From NCBI GenBank assembly GCA_934700375.1, contig CAKUXT010000145.1:1-5296 (forward strand): DNA of 5,296 nucleotides, written 5' to 3'. Made by a program: the position numbers and the translations under genes. This DNA comes from an uncultured Bacilli bacterium. GTDB taxonomy: Bacteria; Bacillota_I; Bacilli_A; RFN20; CAG-288. Below are positions 1 through 5,239 of this stretch, in pieces (the stretch's first letter is position 1; every line of letters begins with the position of its first letter). The notes beneath the pieces were generated by a model that was not told where the DNA came from, made no database searches, and worked only from the letters and a program-made list of their open reading frames with translations.

Positions 1-3
1 TGT

Positions 4-1359
4 TTATGCGGCTAAGAATGCTTTATAAGCAAGATAAGCTTCATAGACATCAGCTTTAGAAACAATCTCCATCGGAGCATGCATCGAAAGGACAGGAACA
101 CCGGCATCCAGAACATACATATTGTAGTTTCCTAAGATATAAGCGATTGTTCCTCCACCGCCCTGATCGACTTTTCCGATTTCGGAAGTCTGATAGTGGA
201 TGTTGTTATCATCCATGGTCTTTCTGATGAAGGACAAGAATTCAGGCATTGCATCATTGCATCCCGACTTTCCTCTTGCACCAGTGTATTTGTTGAAGAC
301 GATACCCTTTCCAAAATAGCAGGAGTTTCTCGGCTCATTGACGCTAGGATAGATCGGATCGACTGCACAAGAGACATCGCTTGAGAGCATCTTGGTGTTG
401 GACATAGCATGACGGACAGCAAGGAAAGAATCCTTTCCTTCACGATAGAGCATTTCAGCGACAGTGTCTTCGAACCATTTGGACTGGGCACCGGTTGCAC
501 CGATAGAACCGACCTCTTCTTTATCGACCAAAACAGCCACTGTCGTATATTCCTGTTTTCCGGCATCGAGGACTGCTCTTAAGGAAGTGTAGGCACAGAC
601 TTTATCATCATGTCCATAACCAGCGATCATGCTTCTGTCCAAACCATAATCACGGGCAGGTCCTGCAGGAACAGCATGGAGTTCAGAAGAGAGGAAATCT
701 TCTTCTTCCATTCCGTATTTTTCTTTCAGAAGATCAAGGATATAATTCTTGGATTTGTCATCTTTTCCAGGGATGTTTCCGATTGTGATATCCAAGTCTT
801 CGCCCTGGATGACTTCACTTGCTTTCTTGGAAAGCTGATCGGCGGAAAGATGGATGAGAAGATCGGTGATACCGACAACGGGATCGTTTTCGTCTTCGCC
901 GATGGAGACCTCAAAAGAGGTTCCGTCTTTCTTGTAGACAATGCCGTGAATGGCAAGAGGAATAGTCACATACTGATACTTCTTGATTCCACCATAATAA
1001 TGTGTTTCAAAAAGGGCAAATCCGCCTTTTTCGTATAATGGGTTCTGTTTGATATCAAGACGAGGAGAATCGATATGAGCACCTAAGACTCTCATTCCTT
1101 CTTCAATCGACTTTTCACCGATGACAGCAGCAAGGAAGTTCTTTCCCTTGTTGACAGCATAGACCTTGTCACCAGGATGAAGTTCTTTGACTTCGTCAAG
1201 CTCTTTGAATCCGTTCTTCTTTGCGATGGCAACAGCTTCTTTTGTTGCCATTCTCTCTGTCTTTCCATTGGTGAGGAAATCCATGTATTCTTTTGAGAAA
1301 GCAAAGATTTCATCTTTCTTTGCTTTGTCAGCATCCGTCCAAACATTTTTTGCGTACAT
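4..1359 (-). CDS. apeA: M18 family metallo-aminopeptidase (aspartyl aminopeptidase type)
   Basis: Complete 451-aa protein of the M18 zinc/cobalt aminopeptidase family, cytoplasmic enzymes that remove N-terminal residues (often acidic ones) from peptides and assemble as large tetrahedral oligomers. The metal and catalytic motifs are all visible: HIDSPR at 95-100 (metal His95, catalytic Asp97), GYGHDDKVCAY at 247-257 (bridging Asp252), DKEEVGS at 279-285 (catalytic Glu281, metal Glu282), SSDVS at 326-330 (metal Asp328) and SMHAPME at 425-431 (metal His427). The roughly 105-235 insert corresponds to the family's dimerisation domain. Length matches bacterial members. The ATG is set by an AGGAGG site 9 nt upstream, and the stop is TAA. 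It is the third gene behind the sigma factor and membrane protein, 23 nt after the latter with no terminator between, so cotranscription is likely; its job there may be plain peptide turnover. No inactivating change was seen. Exact substrate preference cannot be read from sequence. The symbol is a family name, not proof of orthology. Confidence 0.95.
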   Translation of the reverse strand: MYAKNVWTDADKAKKDEIFAFSKEYMDFLTNGKTERMATKEAVAIAKKNGFKELDEVKELHPGDKVYAVNKGKNFLAAVIGEKSIEEGMRVLGAHIDSPRLDIKQNPLYEKGGFALFETHYYGGIKKYQYVTIPLAIHGIVYKKDGTSFEVSIGEDENDPVVGITDLLIHLSADQLSKKASEVIQGEDLDITIGNIPGKDDKSKNYILDLLKEKYGMEEEDFLSSELHAVPAGPARDYGLDRSMIAGYGHDDKVCAYTSLRAVLDAGKQEYTTVAVLVDKEEVGSIGATGAQSKWFEDTVAEMLYREGKDSFLAVRHAMSNTKMLSSDVSCAVDPIYPSVNEPRNSCYFGKGIVFNKYTGARGKSGCNDAMPEFLSFIRKTMDDNNIHYQTSEIGKVDQGGGGTIAYILGNYNMYVLDAGVPVLSMHAPMEIVSKADVYEAYLAYKAFLAA

Positions 1360-1368
1360 TCTTGTTGT

Positions 1369-1374
1369 CCTCCT
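1369..1374 (-). promoter_or_regulatory. Strong Shine-Dalgarno site of the M18 aminopeptidase gene
   Basis: On the minus strand this reads AGGAGG, a full match to the anti-Shine-Dalgarno core, 9 nt before the ATG. It fixes the start and suggests the aminopeptidase is translated efficiently and independently of the gene upstream, unlike the preceding gene, which has no clear site of its own. Confidence 0.85.
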
Positions 1375-1382
1375 ATATATAT

Positions 1383-1928
1383 TTATAAAATCAACGCGCC
1401 GCTTTGTATGACAAACGATCCTTCATAAGATAAATAACTGAAAGAGATCTGATGTCTTTCTTTTGTTTCGACATGACAAGTGAACTGATTATCCAATACA
1501 TTCTCATGTTTTAATGTTTTACCATTTTCTCTAACGATAAGCTTTTCCATGTCCATATTTGAATTGTTATCCTTGAAGAGAACATCATTGCTCTTTTCAA
1601 TGAATTCAAGCACAAGGCAATACTCGCTGTTTTCGCCGAAAATGAGCTTTTTTGTTTTTTCAGCCATTGTCGGAGCCTGTTCGTTATCAAAATAATCAGT
1701 ATTTGCTTTATTATCGTGAGAAAGCCCATGACTGAAAGCAAAGTAGGAAGAAACACCCACAATGCATGTCAAAGAAGCGGATGCCAGAATCGGTATCATT
1801 TTCCGCATAGCAGAGGGCTTTTTCTTCGGTTTGAAAGAGAGTCCTTCTTTTGCTTCTTCAAGACGATTATTGAAATTCATCTCCTTTTCATAGGATTGGA
1901 ATATCTCTCTCTTCAGTTTTCTATTCAT
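1383..1928 (-). CDS. Putative anti-sigma factor, single-pass membrane protein
   Basis: 181-aa protein, probably the regulator of the sigma factor encoded just upstream. Residues 1-43 are basic and cytoplasmic. Residues about 44-67 form one hydrophobic membrane span, with KPKKK and RK before it predicting an N-in orientation. Residues 70-181 would be extracellular and look beta-rich, with no lipobox. The N-terminus carries F10, SYEK (12-15), MNF (17-19) and AKEGLSF (26-32), all at the same positions in the paralogue at 4544-5125. The HxxxCxxC signature of zinc-type anti-sigma factors is absent. Its ATG overlaps the sigma stop in ATGA, and the bases before it contain no good Shine-Dalgarno site, so translation is probably coupled to the sigma gene. 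Function is inferred from position, topology and cytoplasmic tail. I recognise no named family; a generic membrane protein remains possible. Confidence 0.75.
   Translation of the reverse strand: MNRKLKREIFQSYEKEMNFNNRLEEAKEGLSFKPKKKPSAMRKMIPILASASLTCIVGVSSYFAFSHGLSHDNKANTDYFDNEQAPTMAEKTKKLIFGENSEYCLVLEFIEKSNDVLFKDNNSNMDMEKLIVRENGKTLKHENVLDNQFTCHVETKERHQISFSYLSYEGSFVIQSGALIL
1385..1414 (-). promoter_or_regulatory. Possible internal promoter for the aminopeptidase gene
   Basis: On the minus strand TTGTCA (1409-1414, five of six matches to the -35 consensus) is followed after 18 nt by TTTTAT (1385-1390, four of six), preceded by TG in the extended -10 position. It lies over the last codons of the membrane-protein gene and would give the aminopeptidase expression independent of the sigma operon. 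The -10 is weak, so this is only a candidate. Confidence 0.25.
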
Positions 1929-2440
1929 AGTTTGATGTTCTTTTTCACTTTCTTCTGTGCTCGATGATAACGATTTGTCAAAGCCGCAATCGTCTCACCT
2001 GTCATATCCGATATCTCCTGATAGGAGAGGCCGTAATACATACGGAGAATGAACAAGTCATAGTCTTTTTCACCGAGAAGCTCTTTGATCTGTTTGATGA
2101 GATTGTCCTGATCAAAGCGATTTTCCTGTGTCGTAGCATAATCCTCTGTTTCATATTCCAGCATCGAAACCAATCTGCTTCTCTTTTTCTTTTCATTCAG
2201 TGCAAGGTTCTTTGCAATCGTGCATAGCCATGCGCTGAAAGAGATATCGTTCTGATAGCTGTCGATGTTCTGATACATCTTGAAAAACGTCTCCTGAACG
2301 ATATCATCTGCAATCATATCACTAGGAAGAATCTGATAAGCGACATGTTTGACCAAGCGAAAATACTTTTGATAGACTTCATCAAAGGCTTCTTCGTCAT
2401 GTTCTTTCAGTTTCTTGATTAAGGATCTCTCGCTTTTCAT
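1925..2440 (-). CDS. RNA polymerase sigma factor, ECF (sigma-70 family) type
   Basis: 171-aa two-domain sigma factor that would direct core RNA polymerase to a small set of promoters. Region 2 spans about residues 18-86: AFDEVYQKYFRLV, then the core-binding/-10 segment ADDIVQETFFKMY (44-56) and FSAWLCTIAKNLALNEKKK (68-86). A short acidic linker follows. Region 4 spans about 114-168 and ends in the helix-turn-helix LSYQEISDMTGETIAALTNR (138-157) followed by a basic helix. Length and the lack of regions 1 and 3 fit the ECF group. I chose the ATG at 2440 because TAGG lies 9 nt upstream and the promoter -10 is only about 20 nt away; an in-frame TTG at 2449 would be nearly leaderless. The stop is TGA, overlapping the next gene. 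Sigma/anti-sigma order and coupling suggest signal-controlled release and possible autoregulation. The signal and regulon are unknown. Confidence 0.92.
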   Translation of the reverse strand: MKSERSLIKKLKEHDEEAFDEVYQKYFRLVKHVAYQILPSDMIADDIVQETFFKMYQNIDSYQNDISFSAWLCTIAKNLALNEKKKRSRLVSMLEYETEDYATTQENRFDQDNLIKQIKELLGEKDYDLFILRMYYGLSYQEISDMTGETIAALTNRYHRAQKKVKKNIKL

Positions 2441-2456
2441 GATTTTCAACCTACGA

Positions 2457-2471
2457 GTGATATTCTATCAC
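2457..2471. repeat. Dyad over the sigma operon -10 (possible operator)
   Basis: Perfect 6-bp inverted repeat GTGATA and TATCAC with a 3-nt spacer, coinciding with the -10 element of the sigma operon. A protein bound here would block RNA polymerase. Part of the symmetry could arise by chance from the AT-rich -10, and the left arm is not conserved at the related promoter near 5164, so an operator role is tentative. Confidence 0.35.
2462..2470 (-). promoter_or_regulatory. Extended -10 promoter element of the sigma operon
   Basis: The minus strand reads TGATAGAAT, a TGn plus TAGAAT extended -10, ending about 21 nt before the sigma ATG, which gives a leader of about 15 nt. No convincing -35 hexamer is seen at 16-18 nt. 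The element lies inside a dyad, GTGATA-TTC-TATCAC (2457-2471), which could be an operator. A near copy of the promoter-side 14 nt precedes the paralogous membrane-protein gene (5164-5177). Confidence 0.5.
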
Positions 2472-2588
2472 GAACTATGCTGTTTTCTCCATTTTTCTAG
2501 AGCGTTGAATATGTACGTATATTCTCTTTCCAAATAAAAAGCCTGTCATAGCCCTTTTTGCTACAACAGATCTAAAGAATTCAGCAAG

Positions 2589-2653
2589 TTTCTCTTATTT
2601 CTGTTTCTGCGGTTTTGATGATGTCATCGAATGCTATAATCAAATAAGAGAAA
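2589..2653. repeat. Inverted repeat with 12-bp arms and inner hairpin
   Basis: TTTCTCTTATTT at 2589-2600 is exactly complementary to AAATAAGAGAAA at 2642-2653. The 41-nt middle contains its own stem (2614-2620 with 2625-2631, loop ATGT, one G-U pair) and two further G-C pairs just outside. The whole could fold as a long hairpin in RNA of either strand, or act as paired protein sites. No U-tract follows on either strand, so it is not a standard terminator. Confidence 0.55.
2632..2640 (+). promoter_or_regulatory. Possible upstream rightward promoter (extended -10)
   Basis: TGCTATAAT is a perfect TGn plus TATAAT extended -10. The best -35-like hexamer, TTGATG at 2615-2620, is only 14 nt away, which is too close, so activity would rest on the extended element or an activator. 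Initiation near 2647 would fall in the right arm of the inverted repeat and give the lipoprotein a leader of about 170 nt containing the hairpin at 2680-2706, or a separate small RNA. Confidence 0.35.
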
Positions 2654-2679
2654 TCCGTTTTAAGTCTCATTCAATCATC

Positions 2680-2706
2680 GGAGTTGTTTTTCATTTGTAT
2701 AACTCC
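2680..2706. repeat. Small hairpin in the lipoprotein upstream region
   Basis: GGAGTT (2680-2685) pairs with AACTCC (2701-2706), extended by a G-U and a T-A pair to an 8-bp stem with a T-rich loop. No U-tract follows on either strand. It could be part of a leader RNA from the candidate promoter at 2632-2640, or have no function. Confidence 0.35.
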
Positions 2707-2761
2707 AGTTCACGATTTTGAAGCAAAAATCAATAATTTATATCTTTGAATATATTTTTCT

Positions 2762-2789
2762 TAGACATGAAAAAATTTTTTGATATAAT
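2762..2789 (+). promoter_or_regulatory. Main promoter of the lipoprotein gene
   Basis: TAGACA (2762-2767, five of six to the -35 consensus), a 16-nt spacer, then a perfect TATAAT (2784-2789) preceded by TGA, forming an extended -10. Predicted start is near 2796, giving a leader of about 24 nt that carries GTGAGG (2806-2811) 8 nt before the ATG. This is a strong housekeeping-type promoter, so basal expression need not depend on the ECF sigma factor. Confidence 0.75.
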
Positions 2790-2819
2790 TCACCCATCTT
2801 TCATAGTGAGGTTACAAAC

Positions 2820-4457
2820 ATGAAAAAGAAAATTATCACACTTGCGTTATTAGGTTTATTCGGTCTTGTCGGTTGCGGAGAAACTGTAAACACAGAATCT
2901 TCTAAGCCTAGTGAGACTGTCAAACCAACTGAAACTGCAAAGCCGACTGAAACTGCAAAGCCGACTGAGCCTCCGGCTCCCAAGACATTCGATGACATGT
3001 ATGATGAACTGAAGAAGCCGATGACTGTCACAGGTTCTGCAAAAGTCATTCTCATCGACAAAAAAGCAGGAAAAGAATCCGTTCTCAACAACGACATCAA
3101 TGTCACCTTCGGTGAAACCAGTTTCCACGTCGAACAGACAGGAGACAGCGAATCCATCATCTCTACTGTCTATACGACAAAAGAAGGAAAAGATGCCGGA
3201 AAAGCACTTCACTACTTCATCACTCCTGAAAACACAATCAATTATGAAGTCATCACAGAAGGAAAAGGCGAAAACAGGAAAGATGTCTTATTCAAAGAAT
3301 ATGACAATCCTTTCAAATATGTCGATGCCGGTGTCTTCACTGAAGCCGACGGCACCTACTACGTCGATTTAGACAATGCCGCCAATAAAGAAGATACCAT
3401 CTTCATGGTCAACAACCTTACCTACATCAACTTCTCTCAATTTGCTGATACATACGATCAGCTTTTCGAAGAAATAACCCTCAAAACAGAAGGTGAACAG
3501 ATTACAGGAATCCACATTGTTTCCACGGCCTTCACCGATGCTTTAGGAACTACCAAATTCGAATGGGATCTCAATTTCGATTACAGCAGCGACAAGGATC
3601 ATAGCTATCCGCTTCCTAGTCCGCTTGAAACCAAAGATTATCACAGAACATTGAAATCCGCTCTTGATAAGCTGATTTCCGGCGAAGAACCTTATACAGC
3701 TACTTACACTGTTGCTTACGGATCTAAGCTTTATACCTTCCAAAGCTATTACAATGGTTCCTTTGTGTATGCACAAGACAAAGACCATTCTGATGAATTT
3801 ACAGGATACATCAAAAAAGGAGACAAGGCCCATGAGCTTACCAAAATCGATGGCAAAGCCTATTACAAAGAGGACAGCGTAAAAGATGATGCCGGAAATG
3901 ATGCTGCTTGGACAAAATTCATTCCTTCCTATGCCATTGCTCCCGAATGGTTCAGTTACGATGCCGAAACCAGGGCCTATACATTGACTAGCAGCTCCTA
4001 TTCTGCAGGTGCCTTTGGTTACAAGATGCTCTCACTTAGTCTTGTCGATTATCAGATTGCTACCTCTTCCTCTGTTACTATCACATTATCCGAAGATAAC
4101 AGCCATGTCGAAAAAATGGTCTTCGGTGATACACCAATCACAGCAACCTTCACATATGGTGCTGTTGATAAACCTTTTGGAATCGACGTCTCTGGATTAC
4201 AGCCTGCCACTATCTATACAATCTTCAACGGAAGCTACACAGCAAAGATTGACGATACGACTTCTTGGACCATCGTTGTTTCCGAAGCTAATAAGACTGT
4301 AAAGGTCAACGATACTCTCTGCACTGATGTCAAAGCCAACCAATATGGCGAAATCGAATTCACCTACAATGGTGTTATTTATTCCATCAGCGGCAGAAAG
4401 AACAAACTTTACGATAATACCAATGGTGGAAGCTATACTCTTACCATCAACGCCTAA
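2820..4457 (+). CDS. Large surface lipoprotein with Pro/Thr/Glu stalk and repeated beta-rich domains
   Basis: 545-aa exported lipoprotein. The signal peptide has MKKK, a hydrophobic core and the lipobox LVGC, so Cys19 would be lipidated and the protein anchored outside the membrane. Residues 29-52 are four six-residue repeats of the KPTETA type, a flexible stalk. Two long regions of similar layout follow (about 56-258 and 274-452): each begins with an amphipathic helix leading into a strand (YDELKKPMTVTGSAKV; LDKLISGEEPYTATYTV) and contains acidic-aromatic turn segments (VFTEADGTYYVDL; WFSYDAETRAYTL), suggesting an old tandem duplication. A C-terminal beta-rich domain occupies about 463-545. 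Ser, Thr, Tyr and Asp are frequent; the only Cys besides 19 is Cys501. GTGAGG sets the start. It is monocistronic, with its own promoter and terminator. I recognise no named family; ligand binding or adhesion is possible but not shown. Its position between the sigma cassette and the second anti-sigma-like gene hints at a shared envelope role. Confidence 0.9.
   Translation: MKKKIITLALLGLFGLVGCGETVNTESSKPSETVKPTETAKPTETAKPTEPPAPKTFDDMYDELKKPMTVTGSAKVILIDKKAGKESVLNNDINVTFGETSFHVEQTGDSESIISTVYTTKEGKDAGKALHYFITPENTINYEVITEGKGENRKDVLFKEYDNPFKYVDAGVFTEADGTYYVDLDNAANKEDTIFMVNNLTYINFSQFADTYDQLFEEITLKTEGEQITGIHIVSTAFTDALGTTKFEWDLNFDYSSDKDHSYPLPSPLETKDYHRTLKSALDKLISGEEPYTATYTVAYGSKLYTFQSYYNGSFVYAQDKDHSDEFTGYIKKGDKAHELTKIDGKAYYKEDSVKDDAGNDAAWTKFIPSYAIAPEWFSYDAETRAYTLTSSSYSAGAFGYKMLSLSLVDYQIATSSSVTITLSEDNSHVEKMVFGDTPITATFTYGAVDKPFGIDVSGLQPATIYTIFNGSYTAKIDDTTSWTIVVSEANKTVKVNDTLCTDVKANQYGEIEFTYNGVIYSISGRKNKLYDNTNGGSYTLTINA
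2904..2975 (+). repeat. In-frame 18-bp tandem repeats encoding the lipoprotein stalk
   Basis: Four consecutive 18-bp units encode KPSETV, KPTETA, KPTETA and KPTEPP. Units two and three (2922-2939 and 2940-2957) differ at only two bases, and unit four begins with the same 11 bases as unit three. Slipped-strand change would alter stalk length without breaking the frame. The diverged outer units suggest the array is not extremely young. Confidence 0.85.
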
Positions 4458-4472
4458 TATCGACTGATCAAT

Positions 4473-4501
4473 GTCCGCAGCACAAACACTGCGGACTTTT
4501 T
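4473..4501 (+). terminator. Rho-independent terminator of the lipoprotein gene
   Basis: GTCCGCAG (4473-4480) pairs perfectly with CTGCGGAC (4489-4496) across an 8-nt loop, followed at once by TTTTT (4497-4501). It starts 15 nt after the TAA stop. This is a classical intrinsic terminator for rightward transcription and marks the lipoprotein as the last gene of its transcript. Confidence 0.9.
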
Positions 4502-4508
4502 CGTTGTC

Positions 4509-4534
4509 AAAAACAGCTCGGTTTCCCGAGCTGT
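4509..4534 (-). terminator. Rho-independent terminator of the second anti-sigma-like gene
   Basis: On the minus strand ACAGCTCGG pairs with CCGAGCTGT (9 bp) around a GAAA tetraloop, a very stable hairpin, and the arm runs into five U residues (4509-4513). It begins 9 nt after the TAG stop of the leftward gene. With the rightward terminator 7 nt away it insulates two convergent genes. Confidence 0.88.
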
Positions 4535-4543
4535 ACTATATTT

Positions 4544-5125
4544 CTAACTTAACTGAGGAGAAGAAGGACCTTCATTGTTGATGATAAACGAACCATTCTC
4601 AGAGATCTCATCCTTATTGTATTCCCATTTGATCTCATGTCTCTTCTTGTTTTCAAGAAGACAGCTGTTATTGGTTTTATCAAATTCCAATAACACTTCA
4701 TTGTCTTTGACAACAAGACAATCAACATCAAGACTAGAAGAACAAGTAAAGGAAAGTTTATTGATATCCTTGATATATGTGAATTCCAGTTTCATGCCAG
4801 AGAAGGTAAACGGATAAGAAGAAGGCATAGCCATATCATTCTTCGGTGTATATGCAACATTTCCATCAGAGCTGCTGATAGACGCTCCATAGTTTTTATC
4901 TCCGGAAGCTGACTGAAGCATAAAGTGAGCGGAAGTGAAAATGATGCCTACCCCTGCCAAAGAGCAAAGGGTCGGAACAAGGACTTTTTTCAGAATCCAT
5001 GTCTTGCTTCTCTTTTCTTCTTTCACTTCGAAAGACAGGCCCTCTTTTGCACCTTCGGGATCATATTTGAAGTTCATGCTTTTCTCATAAGATTCAAACA
5101 GTCTGCGTTTCCATCTCATATGCAT
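4544..5125 (-). CDS. Orphan anti-sigma-like single-pass membrane protein (paralogue of 1383-1928)
   Basis: 193-aa protein from the chosen start. F10, SYEK (12-15), MNF (17-19) and AKEGLSF (26-32) match the 181-aa protein at identical residue numbers, followed by a charged stretch, one membrane span (about 47-70) and an extracellular domain. That domain is also related: LEF, LVVKDNEVLL versus LIVRENGKTL, KKRHEIKW versus KERHQISF, and NGSFII versus EGSFVI. Residues 73-105 form a Ser/Asn/Gly-rich linker longer than in the paralogue. Cys128, Cys136 and Cys155 lie outside the membrane; no HxxxCxxC zinc motif is present. The ATG at 5125 gives the gapless alignment; ATG at 5119, 9 nt from AGGTGG, is nearly as good. 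No sigma gene precedes it within 171 nt, and it has its own promoter and terminator. It may bind the linked sigma factor, an unlinked one, or serve as a different sensor; function is inference. Confidence 0.78.
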   Translation of the reverse strand: MHMRWKRRLFESYEKSMNFKYDPEGAKEGLSFEVKEEKRSKTWILKKVLVPTLCSLAGVGIIFTSAHFMLQSASGDKNYGASISSSDGNVAYTPKNDMAMPSSYPFTFSGMKLEFTYIKDINKLSFTCSSSLDVDCLVVKDNEVLLEFDKTNNSCLLENKKRHEIKWEYNKDEISENGSFIINNEGPSSPQLS

Positions 5126-5128
5126 AGC

Positions 5129-5134
5129 CCACCT
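5129..5134 (-). promoter_or_regulatory. Shine-Dalgarno site of the orphan anti-sigma-like gene
   Basis: The minus strand reads AAAGGTGGG before two in-frame ATG codons. AGGTGG stands 9 nt from the ATG at 5119 and 3 nt from the ATG at 5125, while AAAGG stands 6 nt from 5125. Both starts are therefore possible, differing by two residues (Met-His). No site supports the longer reading frame starting at 5173. Confidence 0.65.
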
Positions 5135-5163
5135 TTCAATATATATAATAACTTTAATATATA

Positions 5164-5172
5164 AATCTATCA
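5164..5172 (-). promoter_or_regulatory. Extended -10 promoter element of the orphan anti-sigma-like gene
   Basis: The minus strand reads TGATAGATT, a TGn plus -10-like hexamer, giving a start near 5157 and a leader of about 30 nt that is very AT-rich. The 14 nt at 5164-5177 match the sigma operon promoter (2462-2475) at 12 positions. No convincing -35 is present. Tandem AGCTAAAAA repeats lie where the -35 and an activator would be. Confidence 0.45.
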
Positions 5173-5187
5173 CAAACGAAAGAGAAA

Positions 5188-5223
5188 AGCTAAAAAGGAG
5201 CTAAAAAATCAAGGAACTAAAAT
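5188..5223. repeat. Short direct repeats upstream of the orphan gene promoter
   Basis: AGCTAAAAA occurs at 5188-5196 and again at 5199-5207, exactly 11 bp apart, with a weaker AACTAAAAT at 5215-5223. Relative to the predicted start the two good copies lie at about -31 to -50, one helical turn apart, as expected for a DNA-binding dimer next to the -35 region. In AT-rich DNA such repeats can occur by chance. Confidence 0.4.
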
Positions 5224-5239
5224 AATTTATGTGTAACCC

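Larger units (their letters stand above)
2441..2819. other. Divergent intergenic control region
   Basis: This 379-bp stretch separates the leftward sigma operon from the rightward lipoprotein gene and contains no credible gene. It holds the sigma -10 element (2462-2470), a short dyad GAATAT-n6-ATATTC (2507-2524) upstream of it, an inverted repeat with 12-bp arms (2589-2653), a possible upstream rightward promoter (2632-2640), a hairpin (2680-2706) and the main lipoprotein promoter (2762-2789). It is long for a simple divergent promoter region in a compact genome, which suggests regulatory content. Confidence 0.7.

Noticed and set aside
132..566. Open frame of 144 codons in another minus-strand frame inside the aminopeptidase gene
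   Set aside because: Out-of-frame shadow of the M18 coding sequence; the protein is Ser/Arg/Pro-rich without domain features.
610..1038. Open frame of 142 codons on the plus strand opposite the aminopeptidase gene
   Set aside because: It lies wholly antisense to a well-supported enzyme gene, has no recognisable domain or ribosome binding site, and its composition reflects the opposite strand.
2441..2449. TTG start adding three residues to the sigma factor
   Set aside because: It would leave almost no leader after the predicted start site, and the TAGG site is correctly spaced for the ATG at 2440 instead.
2536..2559. AAAAAG and CTTTTT pairing as a terminator between the divergent genes
   Set aside because: The stem is almost entirely A-T with a 12-nt loop and no G-C-rich core, so it is unlikely to be stable.
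2767..2823. 18-codon open frame overlapping the lipoprotein start by ATGA
   Set aside because: It contains the -10 element of the lipoprotein promoter and starts before the predicted transcript begins, and has no ribosome binding site.
2801..3160. Minus-strand open frame with a repeated SVGFAV pattern opposite the lipoprotein start
   Set aside because: The repeats are only the complement of the lipoprotein stalk repeats; no start signal supports it.
5126..5173. N-terminal extension of the orphan membrane protein to an ATG at 5173
   Set aside because: The extra 16 residues have no match in the paralogue, overlap the predicted promoter and lack a ribosome binding site; the ATG at 5125 aligns without gaps.
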